From Gluconobacter vitians (GTDB lineage: Bacteria > Pseudomonadota > Alphaproteobacteria > Acetobacterales > Acetobacteraceae), in contig NZ_JABCQG010000007.1 of NCBI RefSeq assembly GCF_015244565.1, forward strand, positions 86,254-150,253: a stretch of 64,000 nt of DNA, read 5' to 3'. The notes below the pieces were generated by a model. That model had not been told where the DNA came from, did no database searches, and worked only from the letters and a program-made list of their open reading frames with translations. Numbering within the stretch: position 1 is the stretch's first letter; the number at the start of each line of letters is the position of its first letter. This document shows, piece by piece, positions 46,076 to 54,048 of this stretch. Position numbers and translations under genes: made by a program.

Positions 46076-46848
46076 AACACGCCCTCTCCCTCGCAGTCCT
46101 GTCCGCTCTCGCTGTTTCGGCCGGCACAGCCCGTGCCGCTCAGACGGTCTATCACGCCGCCGATGCGCCGGAGGCGACCCCGGTCGTCTATATCGGCAAC
46201 ATCAAACCCGCCATGGATCAGGGCACCTGGCTGCACGGCATCTTCAACCAGCTTGAAGGCCGCTATGCGCCCGGCGGCACCGATTTCCGCTGGGATGGCG
46301 AAGCCTGGTTCGGCGGTGACTACAACAAGATCTGGCTCAAATCCGAAGGCACGCTCGAAAAGGGTCGCCTGAGCGATGGCGACCACGAACTCCTCTATAC
46401 GCGCTCCATTTCGTCCTACTGGAACCTTCAGGGCGGCGTGCGGATGGATCTCGATGACGGCCCGACCCGTACCTGGGGCGCGTTCGGGATCGAAGGTCTG
46501 GCGCTGTACGAATTCGAGTTCGGAGCCACGGCCTATGTCAGCGATCGCGGACGTTTCGCCGCCCGCATCGAGGGGTCTTACGACTTCCTGCTGACCAACC
46601 GCCTGATCCTCCAGCCGCAGGCCGAGTTCAACCTGTACACGAAATCCGACGCGGGACGTCAGGCTGGCGCCGGTCTGTCGGATGTCGATGCAGGTCTGCG
46701 CCTGCGATACGAGCTCTGGCGGAAGTTCGCGCCCTACGTGGCCGTGACCTACTCCGGATATCTCACCCAGGCCCGCCGGATCGCCCGTGACCAGCACGAC
46801 GACACCGGCTCCGTCCGCTTCAGCCTCGGCGTCCGAAGCTGGTTCTAA
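46072..46848 (+). CDS. pcoB: Copper resistance outer-membrane protein PcoB/CopB
   Basis: A 258-residue protein of the CopB/PcoB family. Signal peptide at 1-22 (MKHALSLAVLSALAVSAGTA to ARA). The family pattern is clear: LHGIFNQLEGRYAPGGTDFRWDGEAWFGGDYNKIWLKSEG, then beta-strands ending in RFSLGVRSWF with terminal Phe. It lacks the long Met/His-rich N-terminal region that many CopB proteins have. The ATG overlaps the oxidase stop (ATGA), so the pair is translationally coupled. It sits in the outer membrane and is thought to help retain or release periplasmic copper. Confidence 0.93.
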   Translation: MKHALSLAVLSALAVSAGTARAAQTVYHAADAPEATPVVYIGNIKPAMDQGTWLHGIFNQLEGRYAPGGTDFRWDGEAWFGGDYNKIWLKSEGTLEKGRLSDGDHELLYTRSISSYWNLQGGVRMDLDDGPTRTWGAFGIEGLALYEFEFGATAYVSDRGRFAARIEGSYDFLLTNRLILQPQAEFNLYTKSDAGRQAGAGLSDVDAGLRLRYELWRKFAPYVAVTYSGYLTQARRIARDQHDDTGSVRFSLGVRSWF

Positions 46849-46880
46849 TTCCAACACCCCATAAAAGAAAGTCACACATC

Positions 46881-47198
46881 ATGCGCAAGACCCTCCTTGC
46901 ACTGGGCATCCTTTTCACCACCGCCGCAGCCTACGCCGATCCCTCCATGCCCGGCATGGACATGAGCCACATGGATATGGGCGGCAACAGCACCATGACC
47001 ATGCCGTCCTCCAGAACACAGGACCCGATGACCGGACTGAACATGGATCAGCAGATGGCCCTGTGCGCGCATCTTGAAACGCTCAGCAAGCAGAAGAGCC
47101 CCCTGACGCCGAAAATGAAGCAGCAGCGCGCCGCCTGTCAGAAAATGGATATGGGCATGGCGGACAAGCCCGCTCCTGGCGAAACGCTGGACCGCTGA
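46881..47198 (+). CDS. Small Met-rich periplasmic protein
   Basis: A 105-residue exported protein. Signal peptide 1-19 (MRKTLLALGILFTTAAAYA). The mature N-terminus is Met-rich (SMPGMDMSHMDMGGNSTMTM), echoing the oxidase's Met-rich loop, followed by a helical part with two Cys (LCAHL and RAACQKMDMG). Likely a copper-binding partner of the oxidase, by composition and position (32 bp after pcoB). No named family was recognised. It is convergent with csoR, 14 bp between stops. Confidence 0.75.
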   Translation: MRKTLLALGILFTTAAAYADPSMPGMDMSHMDMGGNSTMTMPSSRTQDPMTGLNMDQQMALCAHLETLSKQKSPLTPKMKQQRAACQKMDMGMADKPAPGETLDR

Positions 47199-47212
47199 AC
47201 GCGCAGATTTTT

Positions 47213-47554
47213 TCAGCGCATCATCCGGCGGACGACCTGGAGAAGCTCGTCGATCGCGTCTTCTCCACCGTCGTCCTGTACGGCCCGGCGCACGCAGCCA
47301 TTGGCGTGGGAGGACAGGATCTGGATGGACACGCCATCCAGCGCCGACTTGATGGCGGAAATCTGGGTCAGGATATCGACGCAGTAGCGGTCGTTCTCGA
47401 TCATGTTGAGAACACCGCCAACCTGCCCTTCGATCCGGCGGACGCGGTTCGTCAGGGCCTTCTTGCGGGGCTGTTCAACACGGCGGCCATCATCATCCAC
47501 CGGTGCGCAACTCTCGCAGATATCTGCTGCATGTTCTTTATGGGATAGTGCCAT
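47213..47554 (-). CDS. csoR: CsoR-family copper-sensing repressor
   Basis: A 113-residue all-helical CsoR/RcnR/FrmR-family (DUF156) repressor. NRVRRIEGQVGGVLNMIENDRYCVDILTQISAIKSAL is the family core. The Cu+ ligands are Cys58, His83 and Cys87 (YCVD and SSHANGCV); the Cys-x24-His-x3-Cys set is the CsoR fingerprint, not the His/Cys set of RcnR or FrmR. The N-terminus has an additional CESC (13-16) before the core. Located at the end of the copper operon in opposite orientation. Likely target: the copper genes, possibly through the site at 43753-43766. Confidence 0.9.
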   Translation of the reverse strand: MALSHKEHAADICESCAPVDDDGRRVEQPRKKALTNRVRRIEGQVGGVLNMIENDRYCVDILTQISAIKSALDGVSIQILSSHANGCVRRAVQDDGGEDAIDELLQVVRRMMR

Positions 47555-47718
47555 TACAGGATCCGCCCTCTGTCAGACATCCGAACGTAATATCATGGGT
47601 CCATGCTCGCCCATCCGGCGCCCACAGGCCGGTGTATGCCCCCCTGCGCCGGGAATTTCCAGTCTGACGATATGGTCCCGGTGTTTCCGGATCGGAAAAA
47701 ACCGAGTCCCGGCCGGAA

Positions 47719-47754
47719 AAGCCCGACCTGCCTTCACCTGAAGGAGCCGGGCTT
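47719..47754 (-). terminator. Hairpin between csoR and feoA, possible terminator
   Basis: AAGCCCG at 47719-47725 pairs with CGGGCTT at 47748-47754, with an inner CCTTC/GAAGG stem. On the minus strand a short TTTT follows the 3' arm. It lies about 165 bp upstream of csoR, so it may block minus-strand transcription arising from the feo side or form a csoR leader structure. Confidence 0.4.
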
Positions 47755-47808
47755 CCCTTCTGCTTCAGGCCGTTCTCCCGATATGAGTCGTTCTCACCAC
47801 ACGCTTCA

Positions 47809-47823
47809 TAAAATTTATTATCA
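47809..47823. promoter_or_regulatory. Fur-box-like site, distal
   Basis: The 15-mer at 47809-47823 agrees with the 7-1-7 Fur consensus (TGATAATNATTATCA) at 11 of 14 fixed positions, with the whole right half (ATTATCA) exact. A weaker match lies at 47782-47796. It is 140 bp upstream of feoA. Confidence 0.5.
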
Positions 47824-47859
47824 AAACCGGTAATTTCCCCGGCTGTGAAGCGGTCTTGA

Positions 47860-47874
47860 TGCAAATCATTCTCA
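47860..47874. promoter_or_regulatory. Fur-box-like site upstream of feoA
   Basis: TGCAAATCATTCTCA agrees with the 7-1-7 Fur consensus at 11 of 14 fixed positions and sits 90 bp upstream of the feoA ATG, where Fur sites of feo operons usually lie. The 47555-47963 interval has no supported gene; it holds these sites and the hairpin at 47719-47754. Confidence 0.65.
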
Positions 47875-47963
47875 CTCCCCTTCCCGGACGGACAGGATGC
47901 GCCTATCTAGGATAGAGGTCGGGGCCTGTGAGCCGCCGCCACATTCACCGGGGTACGGAACTG

Positions 47964-48206
47964 ATGTTGTATCTGGATACACTGCCCAAGGGCGGACACG
48001 CCGTGATCGAGAAGATCGAACAGCGTGCGCCTCTGGACCCGATTGCCACACGTCTGGGAGAGCTGGGTTTCGTACCCGGTGAAGCCGTGCAGGTGGTCGC
48101 GACCGGACCGGTGGGCAGGGATCCGATTGCCGTACGTCTGGGGACGTCGCGCTTTGCCCTGCGCCGTGGTGAAGCCGCCCGCGTGGGTCTGCGGGCTGTT
48201 TCCTGA
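47964..48206 (+). CDS. feoA: Ferrous iron transport protein FeoA
   Basis: An 80-residue SH3-like cytoplasmic protein that works with FeoB. The sequence ATRLGELGFVPGEAVQVVATGPVGRDPIAVRLGTSRFALRRGEAARV is the FeoA domain, with GFVPG and the typical conserved RLG and ALRR..A. The ATG at 47964 is chosen over an upstream GTG at 47928, which would add 12 residues. The stop is 5 bp before feoB. Confidence 0.93.
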   Translation: MLYLDTLPKGGHAVIEKIEQRAPLDPIATRLGELGFVPGEAVQVVATGPVGRDPIAVRLGTSRFALRRGEAARVGLRAVS

Positions 48207-48211
48207 CCTCC

Positions 48212-50080
48212 ATGAGTTCGACAGCGTCCGCGCAGACACCCGCTTCAAACCTGCATATCGCCCTTGTCGGAAATCCGAACTGCGGCAAGACGTCCCTGTT
48301 CAACCAGCTGACGGGAAGCCGGCAGAAGGTCGCGAACTATGCGGGTGTGACGGTCGAGCGCAAGGAAGGGTTTTTCACAACGCCCAACGGCCGCGCGATC
48401 CGCGTGCTGGACCTGCCGGGCGCCTATAGTCTTGATTCGACCAGCCCGGATGAGGACGTCACACGCGACGTCTGTCTGGGACGTCACCCGAGCGAACCAC
48501 AGCCCCAGATGCTCGTGGCCATCATTTCCGCCACCAATCTGCGCCTGCATCTGCGCTTCCTGCTCGAACTGAAGCAGCTTGGCCTGCCTGTCATCGTCGC
48601 GCTGAACATGATGGATGAGGCCCGGCGCAACGGTCTCAAAATCGACGTCGCGGGTTTGCAGGCCGATCTGGGCATGTCGATCGTGCCCGTTGTCAGCCTC
48701 AACCGCGCGGGCGTGATACCGCTTCTTCAGGCACTCGATCTGCCTCTTCCCCCCCCGCCGGCCCCACTCCCGGCGGAGATTGATCCCCATATGGAAGTGC
48801 GGCGCCTGCTGGCGGCTTATGTCATCGATCCGTCCACCGGAAAGGACCGCCTGACCGACCGGTTGGACCGCATCTTCCTGCATCCCGTCTGGGGTCCGGT
48901 CATCCTGCTGGTCGTGCTGTTCGTCATGTTCCAGACGGTCTTCGCCTGGGCACAGCCGCTTATGGACGGGCTGGACAGCGGGATTTCGACTTTCGGGCAG
49001 ATCGTCCTCAAGCCTCTGCCGGACGGCATCCTGCACAGCCTGCTGGCCGATGGCGTGATTGCAGGTGCGGGCACGGTCATCGTGTTCCTGCCACAGATCC
49101 TTATTCTGTTCCTGTGGATTCTTGCCCTTGAGGAATCCGGCTATCTGCCCCGCGCGGCGTTCCTGCTGGACCGGCTCATGGCGCTGGCCGGGCTGAGCGG
49201 CCGGTCCTTCATCCCCCTGCTGTCGAGCTTCGCCTGCGCGATTCCGGGCATCATGGCGGCCCGGACCATCCAGAACCCACGGGACCGTCTGGTCACGATC
49301 CTGATCGCACCGCTCATGACGTGCTCGGCGCGTCTGCCGGTCTATACGCTGCTGATCGGGGCGTTCGTGCCGCATCGGACCGTGCTGGGGATTTTCGGGC
49401 TTCAGGGGCTGGTCCTGTTCGGGCTCTATGCCGTGGCCATCGTCAGCGGCGTGATCGCGGCCCGTGTCATGACGCGGGGTGTGAAGTCCGAAGAGCACCC
49501 GCTCCTGCTCGAACTGCCGCCCTATCGCCGCCCGAACCTCAAGAGCCTCGCACTCGGCCTGTGGCAGCGCGCGGTGATGTTCCTCTCCCGCGTGGGGACG
49601 ATCATCGTCTCGCTGAACGTGCTGCTCTGGGCGTTGTCGAGCTTCCCGCTACCGCCCGCGGGCGCTCCGGGTGCGGCCATTGATTACAGTCTGGCCGGAC
49701 GCATCGGCCATCTGATGCAGTGGGTATTCGCGCCCATCGGCTTCAACTGGCAGATCTGCGTCTCGCTGATCCCGGGGCTTGCGGCGCGTGAAGTGGCCGT
49801 CAGTGCACTGGCGACCGTCTATGCCATCGGGGCTACGGATGACGGCGCGGCCGACAAGCTCCTGCCGCTGCTCTCGACGCAGTGGAGCATGGCCACCGCG
49901 TTTTCGCTGCTGGCCTGGTATGTTTATGCGCCGCAATGCATTTCCACGCTGGCTGTCATGCGGCGGGAAACCGGATCGATCAAAACCGTTCTATGGGCTG
50001 CGGCGTATCTGTTCGGACTGGCCTATCTGGCGGCGTTCCTGACCTATCACATCACCCGCGCCATTACGGGAGTTCCCTGA
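48212..50080 (+). CDS. feoB: Ferrous iron transporter FeoB
   Basis: A 622-residue inner-membrane Fe2+ transporter with an N-terminal G domain. G1 is GNPNCGKTSLFNQLTG (20-35), the switch region is KVANYAGVTVE, G3 is DLPGAYSL and G4 is NMMD. Membrane domain: Gate motifs LEESGYLPRAAFLLDRLM...GLSGRSFIPLLSSFACAIPGIMAARTI and LIAPLMTCSARLPVYTLLI, with the Cys residues of the proposed translocation path. At 622 residues it is shorter than E. coli FeoB (773) but in the range of many others. Its TGA overlaps the next ATG by one base. Confidence 0.97.
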   Translation: MSSTASAQTPASNLHIALVGNPNCGKTSLFNQLTGSRQKVANYAGVTVERKEGFFTTPNGRAIRVLDLPGAYSLDSTSPDEDVTRDVCLGRHPSEPQPQMLVAIISATNLRLHLRFLLELKQLGLPVIVALNMMDEARRNGLKIDVAGLQADLGMSIVPVVSLNRAGVIPLLQALDLPLPPPPAPLPAEIDPHMEVRRLLAAYVIDPSTGKDRLTDRLDRIFLHPVWGPVILLVVLFVMFQTVFAWAQPLMDGLDSGISTFGQIVLKPLPDGILHSLLADGVIAGAGTVIVFLPQILILFLWILALEESGYLPRAAFLLDRLMALAGLSGRSFIPLLSSFACAIPGIMAARTIQNPRDRLVTILIAPLMTCSARLPVYTLLIGAFVPHRTVLGIFGLQGLVLFGLYAVAIVSGVIAARVMTRGVKSEEHPLLLELPPYRRPNLKSLALGLWQRAVMFLSRVGTIIVSLNVLLWALSSFPLPPAGAPGAAIDYSLAGRIGHLMQWVFAPIGFNWQICVSLIPGLAAREVAVSALATVYAIGATDDGAADKLLPLLSTQWSMATAFSLLAWYVYAPQCISTLAVMRRETGSIKTVLWAAAYLFGLAYLAAFLTYHITRAITGVP

Positions 50081-50271
50081 TGATCGAAGTTGCTGTTGCC
50101 CTGCTGATTGTCTGCGCTGCCGCGATTTACTGGTATGCGCGCCTCTTCCCCGAAGGCTGGGGCCGTCTGCGCACGGCCGTGGGCTTCGCCCCTGCACCGC
50201 AGCCCACGATTGGCAAGGGCTGCGGCGGGTGCACGGGCTGTGACCGCTCGGGCAAGGGCGGCTGCCACTAG
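50080..50271 (+). CDS. FeoB-associated Cys-rich membrane peptide
   Basis: A 63-residue peptide with one N-terminal transmembrane helix (about 3-20, VAVALLIVCAAAIYWYARLF) and a C-terminal Cys-rich tail with Cys48, Cys51, Cys54 and Cys62 (GCGGCTGCDRSGKGGCH). It fits the FeoB-associated Cys-rich membrane protein group (DUF6587/PF12669 type), which replaces FeoC in many operons. The ATG overlaps the feoB stop (TGATG), so it is coupled to feoB. The Cys cluster may bind Fe2+ or an FeS cluster; function not established. Confidence 0.82.
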   Translation: MIEVAVALLIVCAAAIYWYARLFPEGWGRLRTAVGFAPAPQPTIGKGCGGCTGCDRSGKGGCH

Positions 50272-50289
50272 GGCAGCCCCCTCCAGGCC

Positions 50290-51888
50290 TCAGGCTTCCT
50301 GAAGGCCCGGATTGCCACGCTCGACGGCAAAGCTGGCATAGGTGGACAGCGCGCCATCGCGCACCATGACCCGGTCGATGATTTTCAGATCGGCATGCCA
50401 CACATCCGGCCCCACATCACACAGCACATAACCGCGCTTGTCCGTCGTGGCCTTCAGATGCGGGTTCTCGCTGCGGGCGATCCGGCTGAAATGATCATCA
50501 TCGCCCAGCCCGTCCGCACCGGATGAAATGGACGTGGCCAGAAACTCGACCGAGACCGGCTTGCCCCGTCCCGGTTCGACCAGCAGATCTCCGGCGAAAT
50601 GCCGGTGCGCGTCTCCGGTCACGTTGACCACATTGCCGGGACAGTGCGTGCCGATGAAATCCAGCAGGCGCTTGCGGCTGTAAAGATAGCCCGACCACTG
50701 ATCCATGCTGTAGGTCAGCTCGGCATGGGCGGATTTGCGATGCGCCAGATCCATGATCATGACCTGATGCGCCAGCAGGTTCCACTTCGCATCCGACCGT
50801 CCCAGACCATCGAACAGCCACTGCTCCTGCTGCGCCCCCATCATGGTACGCTCGGGCGACCAGACGTCCCTGCCCTGCGCGGCATTCGTGTCACCATAGG
50901 CCTGATCGCTGCGATACTGGCGCGTATCCAGCACAAACATATTCATCAGAGTGCCGAAGCGGAAGCTGCGATAAAGCTGCATGTGACTGCCATCGGGAAT
51001 GGATGTCGCCCGCAGCGGCATGTTCTCGTAATACGCCTGTAGCCCCGAAGCCCGGCGCAGCCGGAAAATCTCCGGCGGCGTGCCGTCCTGATCGGTATCC
51101 CCGGCCCAGTTGTTGTCGATCTCGTGGTCGTCAAAGCTGACGATCCAGGACGTCGCCGCATGGGCGGCCTGAAGATCCGGGTCCATTTTGTACTGGGCAT
51201 AACGGCGGCGATATTCGTCCAGCGAATAACATTCCGGCCCGACATGGCGACGCAGGACATGGGCCTTGTGACCGTCGATTTCGCGCAGGCGATCGCCGCT
51301 ATCCGGGCCTTCATAGATATAGTCGCCATAGTGGAACACGAAGTCGATCGGCTCGTTCGCGATGGCGCGCCAGGCGGTGTAGTAGCCATATTCGTAATGC
51401 TGGCAGCCGGCTGCGGCAAAGCGGACACGCGACAGCGGCGCACCTGGCAGCGGGAGCGTACGACCCCGGCCAGTGGGGCTTTCGTAGCCCGCGATATGGA
51501 AGCGGTACCAGTACGGACGGTCCGGCTTCAGACCCACCACCTCGACATGAACCGAATGGCCCAGTTCGGGATGGGCCAGCGTCTGTCCGCTCTGCACGGG
51601 TTTCGAGAAACTCTTGTCCTCACTGACCTCCCAGTCCACCAGAACGGGCTTGAGAACTTCCATCCCGCCTGCCTCTTCCAGCGGGTTCGGCGCCAGTCGC
51701 GTCCAGAGCACCAGCCCGTCAGACGCAGGATCGCCCGAGGCCACGCCAAGCTGGAACGGAGACGTCTTGAAGCTCGGGCTCTTTTCCAGATCGCGTGGGA
51801 CGGCGGCCCGCAGGGCACGGATGCGCGTGGACAGGAGGAGACCCGCGCCAAGGCCGGTCAGCAGGTTTCTACGTTTCATGAATACCAT
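50290..51888 (-). CDS. phoD: Alkaline phosphatase D, PhoD family
   Basis: A 532-residue secreted metallophosphoesterase (phosphodiesterase/phosphomonoesterase). The N-terminus is a twin-arginine-like signal (MKRRNLLTGLGAGLLLSTRIRALRA). A PhoD N-terminal Ig-like domain has FQLGVASGDPASDGLVLWTRL; the catalytic domain shows AAAGCQHYEYGYYTAWRAI, FHYGDYIYEG, SFDDHEIDNNWAGD and VNVTGDAHRHFAGDL, which hold the Fe3+/Ca2+ ligands. ATG at 51888 is favoured by AGGA upstream; ATG at 51879 is also possible. Convergent with the feo operon. No Pho box was identified with confidence. Confidence 0.93.
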   Translation of the reverse strand: MVFMKRRNLLTGLGAGLLLSTRIRALRAAVPRDLEKSPSFKTSPFQLGVASGDPASDGLVLWTRLAPNPLEEAGGMEVLKPVLVDWEVSEDKSFSKPVQSGQTLAHPELGHSVHVEVVGLKPDRPYWYRFHIAGYESPTGRGRTLPLPGAPLSRVRFAAAGCQHYEYGYYTAWRAIANEPIDFVFHYGDYIYEGPDSGDRLREIDGHKAHVLRRHVGPECYSLDEYRRRYAQYKMDPDLQAAHAATSWIVSFDDHEIDNNWAGDTDQDGTPPEIFRLRRASGLQAYYENMPLRATSIPDGSHMQLYRSFRFGTLMNMFVLDTRQYRSDQAYGDTNAAQGRDVWSPERTMMGAQQEQWLFDGLGRSDAKWNLLAHQVMIMDLAHRKSAHAELTYSMDQWSGYLYSRKRLLDFIGTHCPGNVVNVTGDAHRHFAGDLLVEPGRGKPVSVEFLATSISSGADGLGDDDHFSRIARSENPHLKATTDKRGYVLCDVGPDVWHADLKIIDRVMVRDGALSTYASFAVERGNPGLQEA

Positions 51889-52491
51889 GCAGCAGTTCTT
51901 TCCTACAGAGCCGGGCTCATAGCGGAACCGGACTCCCAGAAGTCTTGGGATACATACCTTTCATTCTGTGGACACATGGAACGGGGTTTTGCCCACTCCC
52001 CGAAGCCGCATTTCATGAAACTGTCACGAATGCGACCGTGCGAACCCGCTAAACGCAGGTCTGCCGCCGTCCGGACAGATGCTTTGAAATGGTGCTGGTC
52101 TGAGGCTTTTCCGTTTTGAAAATCTTTCGGAAAATACGGAAAAGTTCTCCGAACGGTTCTTGTGCTGCCTTCTGAGAGCTGACTGCCGGGACTGGGTTCG
52201 AGAGAGTCCCGGCAGTCAGCTCCGCTCTCCCACCGCAGTTCACGCAGTCGTGAAAACCTTAATTTTCCCGATCTTCCTGATCGGAGCGGCTTTCTGCGGA
52301 GTGCAGGTTTTCCGGGGGCGTCGCTGCATGGATCCATCCTGACACCGCGGCGTTTTCCATTGCGTGACAGTCCTTCAGGCAGGCCCCATACCGGTGTGTC
52401 GTTTGATTGCTGGAAAGTGAAGGCCTATGTCTCACCATGTCATGTCGTCACAGTCGTGACCGGATAAGCCGTAAGAGAATGGGATCACTTC
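51889..52491. other. 603-bp divergent intergenic region phoD-hpnR
   Basis: No supportable gene lies here: the ORFs in it are Ser/Arg-rich and have no family resemblance. It contains the 18-bp inverted repeat described separately and must hold the promoters of phoD and hpnR. ATG of hpnR has GGGAT upstream. Confidence 0.6.
52176..52222. repeat. Perfect 18-bp inverted repeat
   Basis: GAGCTGACTGCCGGGACT at 52176-52193 pairs exactly with 52205-52222 around an 11-base loop. It is the longest perfect stem seen in the window, GC-rich, and has no T tract on either side, so it is not a standard terminator. It is 270 bp upstream of hpnR and 290 bp upstream of phoD. Confidence 0.75.
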
Positions 52492-54045
52492 ATGAAACTT
52501 CTGGCCGTTCACCCAAGTGCCCTGATGTACACGCGCGTGTTCCTGCGGCTGGAACCACTTGGGCTTGAACTTGTTGCGGGCGCTGCACGCAATGAAGGAC
52601 ATGATGTTCAGATCATCGACCTCCAGGTCGAAAGCCATGAAGATTACTGGAAGCGTCTCGCTGACTTCAAACCGGATGCGATCTGCTTTTCAGGAAGCTA
52701 TCTGGCGAACATTCCCGAGATCCTTGACCTGTGCAAGGAAACGAAACAGCGGATGCCCGGGAAGTTCATCTTCGTGGGCGGTCATTCGGTTTCCTTTATT
52801 GCGCCTGACGTGCTTCAGCTTTCCGAAGGTGCCATCGACTGCATCCTGAAGGGTGAAGGCGATGCGACGGTCGGCCTGCTGCTGGAAGCCATCGAAAAGA
52901 AGACGGACCTGCTGAAGGTTCCCGGTGCCATCACGGTGGATGGTGAAGGTCCGCCGCCGATCTTTGTAAAAAGCCTCGATACCGTCCGCCCGGCGCGCGA
53001 CCTGCTGCATCACCGCAACAAGTATTTCATCGGCACGCTGGACCCGGCGGCTTCCATCGAATTTGCCCGTGGCTGCCCTTGGGACTGCACGTTCTGCAGT
53101 GCCTGGACCTTCTATGGCCGCTCCTACCGGACCGTCAGCCCGCAGGTTATTGCCGACGAGCTTGAGGCGTTGAAAGAACCCGGCATCTTCATCGTTGATG
53201 ACGTGGCCTTCGTCCATCAGGAACATGGCATGGCCATCGCGGACGAAATCAAAAAGCGCGGCATCAAGAAGGAATACTATCTTGAAACCCGCGCGGACGT
53301 GCTGCTGCGCAACAAGGAAGTTTTCAAGACCTGGAGCGAAATCGGTCTGACCTATATCTTCATCGGGCTTGAAGCCGTGGATGAGGAAGGGCTCAAGCAG
53401 TTCCGCAAGCGCGTCTCGCTGGATGCCAATTTCGAGGCGCTGGAATATGCCCGCTCGCTCGGTCTGACGGTTGCAATCAACATCATTGCCGACCCGTCCT
53501 GGACCCGCGAACGCTTCGAGGCCGTGCGCCAGTGGTGTCTCGAAATCCCGGATATCGTGAACATCTCTGTCACGACACCCTATCCCGGCACCGAGATCTG
53601 GCACCGTGAGGCCCGACGACTGACGACGCGCGACTATCGCCTGTTCGACATTCAGCACGCCGTCCTGCCGACCACCCTGCCCTTGCCCGAGTTCTACAAG
53701 GAACTGGTCAAGACGCAGCAGGTGCTGAACACCAAGCATATGGGCTGGGAAGCGCTGAAGGGCACGGTCGGCATTGCGACCCGTCTGCTGCTGCACGGGC
53801 AGACGAACTTCGTGAAGATGCTGTGGAAGTTCAATTCGGTCTTCAATCCGAAGCTCCAGCTCTCCGATCACATGCGCAAGCCGCGCTACGAAATGCCGGT
53901 CCAGCCGGACGTCGTGGACAAGATCGACCGCAAGGCGCTTTACGTCCACGGCCCGGGCGGCCGTCGCACACGCGCGTTGGACGATGCGACCGAAGGCTTT
54001 GTGGACAAGACCCGCATGGGCGCGGAAGCCGCCGCCGCGGAGTAA
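52492..54045 (+). CDS. hpnR: Hopanoid C-3 methylase HpnR (B12-binding radical SAM)
   Basis: A 517-residue class B radical SAM methylase. The N-terminal B12-binding-like domain (about 1-135) starts MKLLAVHPSALMYTRVFLRLEPLGLELVA; the radical SAM CxxxCxxC motif is Cys195, Cys199, Cys202 in RGCPWDCTFCSAWTFYGRSYR. Sequence and length agree with HpnR, which methylates C-3 of the hopanoid A ring; 3-methylhopanoids are known from acetic acid bacteria and methanotrophs. HpnJ and other radical SAM hopanoid enzymes have different N-termini. It stands alone here, apart from the main hpn/shc cluster. Confidence 0.85.
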   Translation: MKLLAVHPSALMYTRVFLRLEPLGLELVAGAARNEGHDVQIIDLQVESHEDYWKRLADFKPDAICFSGSYLANIPEILDLCKETKQRMPGKFIFVGGHSVSFIAPDVLQLSEGAIDCILKGEGDATVGLLLEAIEKKTDLLKVPGAITVDGEGPPPIFVKSLDTVRPARDLLHHRNKYFIGTLDPAASIEFARGCPWDCTFCSAWTFYGRSYRTVSPQVIADELEALKEPGIFIVDDVAFVHQEHGMAIADEIKKRGIKKEYYLETRADVLLRNKEVFKTWSEIGLTYIFIGLEAVDEEGLKQFRKRVSLDANFEALEYARSLGLTVAINIIADPSWTRERFEAVRQWCLEIPDIVNISVTTPYPGTEIWHREARRLTTRDYRLFDIQHAVLPTTLPLPEFYKELVKTQQVLNTKHMGWEALKGTVGIATRLLLHGQTNFVKMLWKFNSVFNPKLQLSDHMRKPRYEMPVQPDVVDKIDRKALYVHGPGGRRTRALDDATEGFVDKTRMGAEAAAAE

Positions 54046-54048
54046 GAG

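Noticed and set aside
47538..47864. A 108-codon minus-strand ORF upstream of csoR
   Set aside because: Overlaps Fur-box-like sites and a hairpin, has random-looking composition, and overlaps the csoR start.
51903..52337. A 144-codon minus-strand ORF upstream of phoD
   Set aside because: Ser/Arg/Cys-rich, overlaps the perfect inverted repeat, no family resemblance or ribosome site.
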